DNA of 5,758 bases from Candidatus Hydrogenedentota bacterium. GTDB lineage: Bacteria > Hydrogenedentota > Hydrogenedentia > Hydrogenedentales > SLHB01. The translations under genes and the position numbers were made by a program. The stretch's first letter is position 1. Each line of letters starts with the position of its first letter. Shown piece by piece: positions 1 through 5,437 of the stretch. Under the pieces are notes generated by a model. It was given only the letters and a program-made list of their open reading frames with translations, did not search any database and was not told the DNA's origin. The stretch is from positions 1 through 5,758 of the forward strand of contig PWNM01000333.1 of NCBI GenBank assembly GCA_003557825.1, in the 5' to 3' direction.

Positions 1-1200
1 ACCCCAGTTGGCCAGCCCCCCGTACAAGACACTTTTCCCCGCATTCGCAGCCATCTGCAGTATATCAACGACCAAAAAACGACCTCCATGTTCAAGAAAG
101 TTCATCTCCTGTTGGGCGAAGGCAAGGCATCGTTCGTCGACCCCCATACGCTGGCTGTGGGCGACCGACGCATAACGGCAAAACGCATATTCATCTGTGC
201 AGGGACTCACCCGGCCATCCCGCCCATCGAAGGCCTGAAAGCGGCGCAACCGCTGACAAACGAAACCCTATTCGATCTGGATAAAACGCCGGAATCGCTT
301 ATTGTCATTGGCAGCGGGGCCATCGCCTGCGAAATGGCCCAGGCCTTTGCTCGGTTGGGCTGCAACGTGACGATGGTGATGCGGGGCAAGGGTCTGCTAT
401 GGCGGGAGGATGAGGAGGCGGGGAAACAGCTCGAAGAAACGTTTGCCGATGAAGGCATTCAAATACTCCGCAACCGTACCATGACGAAAGTCGAGCGTAC
501 TAACGGCGCGGTGACCCTCCACACCGAAGAGGACGGGACCATTGAAGCGTCCGAGATTCTGGCGGCGACGGGGCGCCGGATGGACTTTGGACCGATGAAT
601 CTGGACGCAGCCGGAGTCACATACACGAAAAATGGAATCATGGTAAACAAGCACCTACAAACGAGCCAGAAGCATATTTATGCCGTGGGCGATTGCAACG
701 GGTATGCCCAACTCTCGCATGCCGCCATGCATCAAGGCATGTTGGCGCTGATAAACGCTATGGCATTTTGGCCCATGAAACAAAACTATCAGTCTTACTT
801 GGTCCCGTGGACGGTATTTACGGAACCGCAGATATCGCAGGTAGGCCCTCGCGAATCGGAACTCAAGGACAAAGGCATACACTACGAGACCGTGGTCGTT
901 CGACATGAAGACTACGGCGCGGCCATCGCTGAGAATCTGGGCCGGGGATTCGTGAAAGTACATGTCAGCCCCCGCGGCCGAATCTATGCCGCCACCATCG
1001 TTGGCGAAGGCAGCGGCGAGATGATCAACGAATGGGCGCTGGCTATCCAGCAGCGTATCCCGATGTATCGAATAATGTTGCTGCAACATTCGTTTCCTAC
1101 CATGTCGTTCTTGAACAAGCGCGTCTCGGAATCGTGGATGATGAACCGGATGAAATCATCGGCCATCCAGCGTATGGCGCAGTTTTTCTACCGACTTTAG
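1..1200 (+). CDS. FAD/NAD(P)-dependent pyridine nucleotide-disulfide oxidoreductase, mercuric-reductase/dihydrolipoamide-dehydrogenase-like (5' partial)
   Basis: The frame is open from the first base, and the 29 codons before the ATG at 88 align with the family (FPRIRSHLQYIND resembles the helix before the conserved G-E-A-x-F strand). The gene therefore starts upstream, and 399 residues are visible. Numbering from the first codon, ICAGTHPAIPP (~65-75) is the ATG-like FAD motif. IGSGAIACE (~103-111) is the GxGxxxxE NAD(P)-binding motif. AATGRR (~188-193) and HIYAVGDC (~225-232) form the second FAD-contacting region. The dimerisation domain follows, from VPWTVFTEPQISQVG to the stop. The family moves electrons between NAD(P)H, FAD and usually a redox-active CxxxxC; that pair and the first GxGxxG would lie in the missing ~60-90 residues. 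In the C-terminal HxxPTxSE motif the His is kept (nt 1087-1089) but the Glu is Phe (nt 1108-1110), so dithiol chemistry is not assured and the substrate is unknown. Family assignment is secure; calling it MerA would not be. Confidence 0.9.
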   Translation, partial: TPVGQPPVQDTFPRIRSHLQYINDQKTTSMFKKVHLLLGEGKASFVDPHTLAVGDRRITAKRIFICAGTHPAIPPIEGLKAAQPLTNETLFDLDKTPESLIVIGSGAIACEMAQAFARLGCNVTMVMRGKGLLWREDEEAGKQLEETFADEGIQILRNRTMTKVERTNGAVTLHTEEDGTIEASEILAATGRRMDFGPMNLDAAGVTYTKNGIMVNKHLQTSQKHIYAVGDCNGYAQLSHAAMHQGMLALINAMAFWPMKQNYQSYLVPWTVFTEPQISQVGPRESELKDKGIHYETVVVRHEDYGAAIAENLGRGFVKVHVSPRGRIYAATIVGEGSGEMINEWALAIQQRIPMYRIMLLQHSFPTMSFLNKRVSESWMMNRMKSSAIQRMAQFFYRL

Positions 1201-1234
1201 CAGCTTTTGGGGAACGACTCGGAACGAAGACAAC

Positions 1235-1239
1235 GGAGG
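1235..1239 (+). promoter_or_regulatory. Ribosome binding site GGAGG deciding the rhodanese start
   Basis: A perfect GGAGG core lies 9 nt before the ATG at 1249 and only 3 nt before the in-frame ATG at 1243. The spacing favours 1249, which also begins a good signal peptide. A TTG at 1207 would put about a dozen charged residues before the hydrophobic segment and has no comparable site. Confidence 0.7.
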
Positions 1240-1248
1240 TACATGGAT

Positions 1249-2163
1249 ATGCGATATTTCATCCTGTTGACGGCCCTGCTGTGTTGGGCGATTCCCGCGA
1301 CCACCTATGAACTACCTGCTCCCCGCGCCGAAATGCTTCGCTCGACGGATTGGGTTGCGGAACGACTCGGCCAAGAGAAACTGGTAATCGTCCATGTGGC
1401 CGAAGACCGAACCCAATACGACGAAGCCCACGTTCCCGGAGCCCGGTTTTTGCCCTGGTCGGCGGTGGCACAAAAACGTAACGGTGTCATCGGGATGCTA
1501 CCGCCAACTGAGGAACTCGTGGAAACCTTTCAAGACCTCGGTATTGACGCCGATTCCACGGTCGTATTCTACGACGAGGAAGGCGGTTTTCGCGCGGCTC
1601 GCGCCTTTTTGGCGTTGGACTACCTGGGCGCATCGGATAACGCGGCGTTGATGGATGGCCACTGGCCGCTCTGGCAGCGTGAGTCCCCCCCTGTGAGCGA
1701 CACCCCGCCTCCGCCTGGCGAGCCGGGCAGCATGCAGCCCTCGCTCCGGCCGTTCGTGATTGGGGTCAATATGATGCAGGATGTGGTATGGCTTAATTCC
1801 AGTGGTCACGAAGCATATCACCTGTTCGATGCGCGCCCGTCTGAACAATTCCATGGAACCGATCCCGGGGACGGCATCGAACGCGCAGGGCATATACCAG
1901 GCGCGGCGAACGTATTCTGGCAAGAAACTGTGAAGAGCATGGAGGAACCGGTATTTCGAAGCGTGCCGGACTTGCTTGCATTGTACGGGCTTACCGATAT
2001 CCGCCCCCATGCGGCCCAAATTGTAACGTATTGCCGCACCGGCGGGCAGGGGGCGCATGCCTATTTTACGTTACGATATCTCGGATTTCACCCGGTACTC
2101 TATGACGGCTCCTATATCGAATGGCAGAGCCATCCCCACCTTCCCGTCAGTCAGGTCGAGTGA
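1249..2163 (+). CDS. Exported two-domain rhodanese (thiosulfate/3-mercaptopyruvate sulfurtransferase family)
   Basis: This 304-residue protein resembles tandem-domain sulfurtransferases, which move sulfane sulfur from thiosulfate or 3-mercaptopyruvate to an acceptor through a cysteine persulfide. Residues 1-19 (MRY, then a hydrophobic stretch ending AIPATT) look like a Sec signal peptide. LLC at 10-12 is a poor lipobox because Leu occupies -1, so a soluble periplasmic protein is likelier than a lipoprotein. Domain 1 (~32-146) has the AHVPGARFLPW motif but Asp109 and Glu residues where a catalytic loop would be (YDEEGG), as is normal for the inactive half. A proline-rich linker (~150-160) leads to domain 2 (~178-296), with GHIPGAANVFW and the active loop YCRTGGQGAH, nucleophile Cys262 (nt 2032-2034). 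The loop is neither classic CRKGVT nor CGSGVT, so the donor is unclear. The gene lies 48 nt after the flavoprotein with no visible terminator between, suggesting co-transcription. Confidence 0.9.
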   Translation: MRYFILLTALLCWAIPATTYELPAPRAEMLRSTDWVAERLGQEKLVIVHVAEDRTQYDEAHVPGARFLPWSAVAQKRNGVIGMLPPTEELVETFQDLGIDADSTVVFYDEEGGFRAARAFLALDYLGASDNAALMDGHWPLWQRESPPVSDTPPPPGEPGSMQPSLRPFVIGVNMMQDVVWLNSSGHEAYHLFDARPSEQFHGTDPGDGIERAGHIPGAANVFWQETVKSMEEPVFRSVPDLLALYGLTDIRPHAAQIVTYCRTGGQGAHAYFTLRYLGFHPVLYDGSYIEWQSHPHLPVSQVE

Positions 2164-2195
2164 TAGGAAGGCGAGCGGTCAACATGTGCCACACT

Positions 2196-2224
2196 TTAGG
2201 CGTTCTCTCACATGCATGTATAAT
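2196..2224 (+). promoter_or_regulatory. Sigma-70-type promoter of rnpB
   Basis: A perfect -10 hexamer TATAAT lies at 2219-2224. At 17-18 nt spacing upstream only a weak -35 is present (TTAGGC at 2196-2201, or TTTAGG one base earlier). A start site 6-7 nt after the -10 falls at about 2230-2231, exactly where helix P1 of the RNA begins. That agreement supports the call. A 10-bp palindrome, ACATGCATGT (2210-2219), overlaps the first base of the -10. Confidence 0.7.
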
Positions 2225-2229
2225 GCGAA

Positions 2230-2593
2230 GTGGGCAGGCCGGGCAGTCGCGGCGTCCGACGGACGTCGAGGAAAGTCCGAGCTCCACAGGGCAGGGTGCT
2301 TCCTAACGGGAAGGCGGGGAAACCCGACGGAAAGTGGCACAGAAACAACACAGCCGATGGCCTTTTACGGCACAGGCAATGGTGAAATGGTGCGGTAAGA
2401 GCGCACCAGCGGTCCGGCGACGGATCGGCTGGCTAAACCCCACCCGGAGCAATGCCGAATAGGGATGCTATGGCGTGGCCCGCGCCGCATCCGGGTTGGC
2501 AGCTTGAGGCGCGCGGCGACGCGCGTCCTAGATGAATGACTGCCTCGGGGCGACACCGCCCTAGACAGAACTCGGCTTACAGGCCTGTCCCAT
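2230..2593 (+). ncRNA. rnpB: RNase P RNA, bacterial class A (M1 RNA)
   Basis: This is the catalytic RNA that, with the RnpA protein, removes 5' leaders from tRNA precursors. The universally conserved segments appear in order: GAGGAAAGTCC (2268-2278), GGGCAGGGTGC (2290-2300), the GGGGAAACCC region (~2316-2325), GGTGCGGTAAGAGCGCACC (2389-2407), CCACCCGGAGCAA (2440-2452) with GAATAGGG (2457-2464), CCTAGATGAATGACTG (2527-2542) and ACAGAACTCGGCTTA (2565-2579). Helix P1 pairs 2231-2240 with 2582-2592, leaving one bulged T at 2588. P3 is a short hairpin, 2251-2257 with 2261-2267. Part of P4 pairs CCGAG (2277-2281) with CTCGG (2571-2575), a compensated change from the E. coli CCGGG/CCCGG. The L15 GGU motif that binds the tRNA 3' RCCA end is at 2494-2496. 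At about 364 nt the length is normal, and no key element looks missing. The ends are inferred from P1 and the promoter, to within a few bases. It has its own promoter and terminator. Confidence 0.98.
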
Positions 2594-2595
2594 GC

Positions 2596-2636
2596 AGCGC
2601 CGCAACGCCCTCTCGTTGCGGCGCTGTTCTTTTTTC
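2596..2636 (+). terminator. Rho-independent terminator of rnpB
   Basis: A perfect 12-bp GC-rich stem pairs AGCGCCGCAACG (2596-2607) with CGTTGCGGCGCT (2614-2625) around the 6-nt loop CCCTCT. A T-rich run follows at 2627-2635, including six consecutive T. The hairpin starts about 3 nt after the end of RNase P helix P1, so the primary transcript must be trimmed at its 3' end to give the mature RNA. Confidence 0.95.
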
Positions 2637-2681
2637 ATCCTCCGATACTTGCGAATGTGGGCGAATACGGGCTGTATGGGG

Positions 2682-2687
2682 TACAAT
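2682..2687 (+). promoter_or_regulatory. Possible -10 element for the 378-residue membrane-anchored protein gene
   Basis: The strong rnpB terminator just upstream means the next gene needs its own promoter, and the only space is about 2637-2710. TACAAT at 2682-2687 matches five of six -10 positions. No good -35 lies 16-18 nt upstream; TTGCGA at 2649-2654 is too far away (27 nt). This is a tentative call. Confidence 0.3.
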
Positions 2688-2710
2688 GGGGAAAAGCCTT
2701 ACGTTGCCAT

Positions 2711-2717
2711 GGAGGAG
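2711..2717 (+). promoter_or_regulatory. Ribosome binding site GGAGGAG deciding the start at 2724
   Basis: GGAGGAG ends 6 nt before the ATG at 2724. The in-frame ATG at 2709 overlaps this site, and the in-frame ATG at 2592 lies within the end of rnpB ahead of its terminator hairpin. Both are therefore unlikely starts. Confidence 0.8.
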
Positions 2718-2723
2718 CCGATA

Positions 2724-3860
2724 ATGACGTCCAAGAGGCTGTACAAACGGGCGGCCATCAACGCAATCATCCTGGCCTGCGTCGCCGCCTTTGCCGTTTG
2801 GTTTATGCGCACCTACGACACCCCGTCCAGCGAAAGTGCATCCCCCTTACCCCATAGAGCCGCATGGGAAGGCCGGAATACGGAGTCCATACCCGCCGCG
2901 TTGCCCTTCGAAGTGGGCGGTCCTTTTATGTATCGGTTCAAAGAAGGCCAACGATTGGGTTATACATTAGACGCCCAGATCGGCGGTTCGGGCATCGACC
3001 TGGGCGAGACCTCCCCGGTAGCCATGACCCTGAACTCGGCGCTCTCCCTGGTCACCCGTGAGGTGGACCGCTCCGGCAACGGTCATCTGCGATTCCAATT
3101 CGAATGGGTTCGTATGGGCGGCGATTTTATGGGTGAAAGCCTCGAGATTGAGCATAGCGCCGATCGGAGTCGAATGGCGATGGGACGCCGGGTATTGGTC
3201 GATACGGCAGCGGGGGACTCGATCGAGGGGATTCCACAGCTTGAGTTTTTCGCCACCCCTATCGACATGGTGGTTGCGCCGAGCGGCGAGGTGCTCCACG
3301 TTGAAGGTCCGCCGGGATTCGATCCGGCTTTCGGGCCGTCGAATGTCGCGGTACCCGTACGGTTTGAGGAATCCGAGATCCCCCTGCAGGGGCAATGGAT
3401 GTCGGAACTACAGATCCCCATTCCGGGTATCGAGGAGACGGTACCTACCCGTGTTGAGAACACCATGTTGGGCTATGAAACGGTGAACGGTCGCCAGTGC
3501 GGGGTTATCCATCAGCGGATGGAATCCGAGGCGGCAACGCCGGGAACCATGTTCTCGCCCGAAAGCATCCTTGGCAGCAGCATGCTCTTCAGCATGCCCG
3601 AATTTAAGGTAAGTGGTGAAAACAAGGTCTATTTCGATGTCTCCGATGGCAACGTGACCCGGGCCGATCTGAACTTCTCGCTGGACCTGGATCTAGGGCC
3701 GCAACTGCAGCCTGTGGGCGACTTGTTTGCAATGATGGGCGAGTTGCTGCGGGAGATCGATGGAGCTCCCGGCGCTCCTGTCCATGACAATGCCGCTACA
3801 GAGAATTCGGCCATCGAATTGGGCCTTACGGTTCGTGGCTTGCTCAATCGCGTCCAGTAG
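2724..3860 (+). CDS. Membrane-anchored exported protein of unknown function, possibly DUF6263-like
   Basis: This 378-residue protein has a basic N-terminus (MTSKRLYKR), one hydrophobic helix at about 10-28 and then a Ser/Pro-rich stretch (~33-45). That indicates an N-in signal anchor with the rest outside the cytoplasmic membrane. The exported part alternates beta-like strands and loops: YRFKEGQRLGYTLDA (~70-84), REVDRSGNGHLRFQFEW (~112-128), VVAPSGEVLHVEGP (~183-196), IPLQGQWMSELQIPIPG (~219-235), ENTMLGYETVNGRQCGVIH (~245-263) and KVYFDVSDGNVTRADLNFSLDL (~301-322). The order 'gel-like repeat strands, a P-x-G-E-V segment, a G-x-W segment, then a Gly-rich reader strand' reminds me of the DUF6263 family, but I cannot verify that. 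There is a single Cys (Cys259) in the exported part and no recognisable catalytic motif. The gene is isolated from rnpB by its terminator and converges on the minus-strand genes. Its function is unknown. Confidence 0.85.
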   Translation: MTSKRLYKRAAINAIILACVAAFAVWFMRTYDTPSSESASPLPHRAAWEGRNTESIPAALPFEVGGPFMYRFKEGQRLGYTLDAQIGGSGIDLGETSPVAMTLNSALSLVTREVDRSGNGHLRFQFEWVRMGGDFMGESLEIEHSADRSRMAMGRRVLVDTAAGDSIEGIPQLEFFATPIDMVVAPSGEVLHVEGPPGFDPAFGPSNVAVPVRFEESEIPLQGQWMSELQIPIPGIEETVPTRVENTMLGYETVNGRQCGVIHQRMESEAATPGTMFSPESILGSSMLFSMPEFKVSGENKVYFDVSDGNVTRADLNFSLDLDLGPQLQPVGDLFAMMGELLREIDGAPGAPVHDNAATENSAIELGLTVRGLLNRVQ

Positions 3861-3870
3861 AAACGGGTTT

Positions 3871-5409
3871 TTAGAATAGCTTGGCCTCCCCGCTGCGGTC
3901 CATTTTGCGTTCGAGAAACGGCAGAGCGGCTTCGTATACGGCATCCCCATTGGATCCGTCAATATCGCGGAACACGTCATAGACTGGTTTTTTGGAGACG
4001 GGCTCGTTGTTTTCGTCCACTCGCCATAGCCCCAAGTGCAGGCCGAACTCCTGTAGGTTGTCGGCATGGGCATGTAGGATGAACGACTCGATTTCGGGGC
4101 ATTCAAGGACCTTCCGGTACGCAAGGGCATAGGCGGCTGCCTGAAACGCTTCGCTCTCCTCCGTTTCCAATGAATTGAACCCCTGCTCGGACAGAATGAT
4201 CGGGCGACATGCGCCGTTGTATAAAAAGGCATCTTGTCTAAGGAATCGGGGCAGCTGTTCGAGGTTTTTGAAGGAGATCCGGGGCGTGTCAAAATCGTCA
4301 CGAACCGTTGGATCGTTCCAAAAATCGGGGAAGCGCAAGTCCTCCGGATAAGGATGAAACGCAACGGCCCACGGATAGTTGCCCTCGGCGACGGCAATCT
4401 CGTTGAGCAGTTCGAGGCACTTACGCGCGGGATAGGTGCGCAGCGGATCGGGCAGGTGCGGAATGGTCCACATATGATCGAGGGAGATATACGCTCGAGC
4501 CGATGAGCAGGCCTTTTGGACCGCATACCATGCGGTTCGTAAAGCTACGCTGTATTCGCGCATAAAGGCCTCGGCGGGCATTTCACCAGCATTCGACCAC
4601 ACCCACTGGCTGTCCACTTCGTTGCCGACAACAAAACCGCTGATCCGACCGAAGGCGCGATCCTCCCTGGTGTACCGGTCGGCGACAAACTCGACAAAGG
4701 CACGGTAGGCGCGCCATCCCTCCGCGTCCATAACGCGGAACGCGCTGATGAATCCTTCGCGGTCGTAGTTCGGATGGAGCAGGCGTCTTTCCATATCGGG
4801 ATGGATAGGGCGGCGCCAGTTTGGACTGTTCAGGAGTATCATCGTGAGGACGACGCCGTTGTCGCTCAGTTTCCTGAACAAGGCATCGTATCGCGCCAGG
4901 AATAACTCGTCGAAATAAAACACCTCGCCATCCACTTCCCAGGATGCCGTGCCCGAGTCTTCTTCGGGAACCATCACGTCGCCCTGGTTGAGGTTGATGG
5001 CGGCATGCTGGACACCCAATGCCAGCGCGTCGTCCACCATATTCTCGCGAACCTGAAGCCCCTTGATGGTGTCAGCAGTAGGGTAAGGATAGTCGGATCG
5101 GGCCACGTTCGTCAGCGTGGTTGCATAGCGCGGGCCGGCCATGGGTCCCGTGGGTCCTTCCACGCGGAACGCAGCATAGAGCAGATCACGATTTTGATGG
5201 AACCGTGAGACGTTGATAGTAAAACCGGCCCCCTGTGGCGCAACCGGACCGGTAAATACGGGTTCAGATTCCGGTTGGGCGTCCCCGTTTGCATAGGGGG
5301 GCAGCGCCCATACCCGTACCTCGCCATCCGGCAACGGCCCCAAGCCGTGAAGCTTGATAGTATCAGCAGTGGCTTCGATTCCCGTGATCGTATGCGGCCC
5401 CTTTTCCAT
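3871..5409 (-). CDS. DUF5722-like GH-A-type TIM-barrel protein, putative glycoside hydrolase
   Basis: This 512-residue protein has two parts. Residues ~5-105 look like an N-terminal beta-sandwich (DTIKLHGLGPLPDGEVRVWAL, then YAAFRVEGPTGPMAGPRYAT). Residues ~115-505 look like a (beta/alpha)8 barrel beginning KGLQVRENMVDDALALGV, AAINLNQGDVM (~116-146), which recalls the DUF5722 family. Barrel landmarks are VLTMILLNSPNW (~187-198), VVGNEVDSQWVW (~260-271), AVAFHPYPED (~348-357) and IILSEQGFNS (~404-413). The Asn263-Glu264 and Glu408 pattern matches the acid/base and nucleophile of clan GH-A retaining glycosidases, so sugar hydrolysis is inferred; the substrate is unknown. The start is firm: AAAGGAG precedes it by 7 nt and an in-frame stop lies at 5424-5422. 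The protein therefore lacks a signal peptide and should be cytoplasmic, which is unusual for a polysaccharide-degrading enzyme. It lies 28 nt after the thioesterase gene, probably in the same transcript. Confidence 0.85.
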   Translation of the reverse strand: MEKGPHTITGIEATADTIKLHGLGPLPDGEVRVWALPPYANGDAQPESEPVFTGPVAPQGAGFTINVSRFHQNRDLLYAAFRVEGPTGPMAGPRYATTLTNVARSDYPYPTADTIKGLQVRENMVDDALALGVQHAAINLNQGDVMVPEEDSGTASWEVDGEVFYFDELFLARYDALFRKLSDNGVVLTMILLNSPNWRRPIHPDMERRLLHPNYDREGFISAFRVMDAEGWRAYRAFVEFVADRYTREDRAFGRISGFVVGNEVDSQWVWSNAGEMPAEAFMREYSVALRTAWYAVQKACSSARAYISLDHMWTIPHLPDPLRTYPARKCLELLNEIAVAEGNYPWAVAFHPYPEDLRFPDFWNDPTVRDDFDTPRISFKNLEQLPRFLRQDAFLYNGACRPIILSEQGFNSLETEESEAFQAAAYALAYRKVLECPEIESFILHAHADNLQEFGLHLGLWRVDENNEPVSKKPVYDVFRDIDGSNGDAVYEAALPFLERKMDRSGEAKLF

Positions 5410-5416
5410 TGTCTCG

Positions 5417-5423
5417 CTCCTTT
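5417..5423 (-). promoter_or_regulatory. Ribosome binding site AAAGGAG of the glycosidase-like gene
   Basis: Read on the minus strand, AAAGGAG lies 7 nt before the ATG at 5409. An in-frame TAA at 5424-5422 overlaps it, so no longer start is possible. This confirms that no signal peptide is hidden upstream. Confidence 0.8.
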
Positions 5424-5437
5424 ACTGTTTGTCCCAC

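Noticed and set aside
88..90. ATG as the true start of the flavoprotein
   Set aside because: The frame is open to base 1 and the upstream codons align with the family; starting here would also remove the first FAD-binding domain.
655..1089. 144-residue open frame antisense to the flavoprotein
   Set aside because: It is fully opposite conserved FAD-binding and dimerisation motifs and has no independent support.
1207..1209. TTG start for the rhodanese
   Set aside because: It lacks a Shine-Dalgarno site and would add a charged stretch before the signal peptide, whereas GGAGG is well spaced for the ATG at 1249.
1276..1284. Lipoprotein lipobox (LLC) in the rhodanese leader
   Set aside because: Leu at -1 to the Cys does not fit the required Gly/Ala/Ser, so an ordinary signal peptide is likelier.
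1498..2058. 186-residue open frame antisense to the rhodanese
   Set aside because: It lies wholly opposite a well-supported gene and shows no family-like motif; it is a typical shadow in GC-rich DNA.
2057..2556. Short open frames across the RNase P RNA on both strands
   Set aside because: The region is fully explained by rnpB; these frames contain no protein motif.
2592..2594. ATG start for the 378-residue protein, giving 422 residues
   Set aside because: It lies at the end of rnpB and would translate through the terminator hairpin; the ATG at 2724 has a strong ribosome binding site.
3861..3870. AAACGGGTTT as a bidirectional terminator
   Set aside because: The possible stem is only about 4 bp with a 2-nt loop and low stability.
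3693..4526. 277-residue minus-strand open frame
   Set aside because: It overlaps the glycosidase-like gene in another frame and runs antisense into the convergent gene; its Arg/Ser/Pro-rich composition has no recognisable motif.
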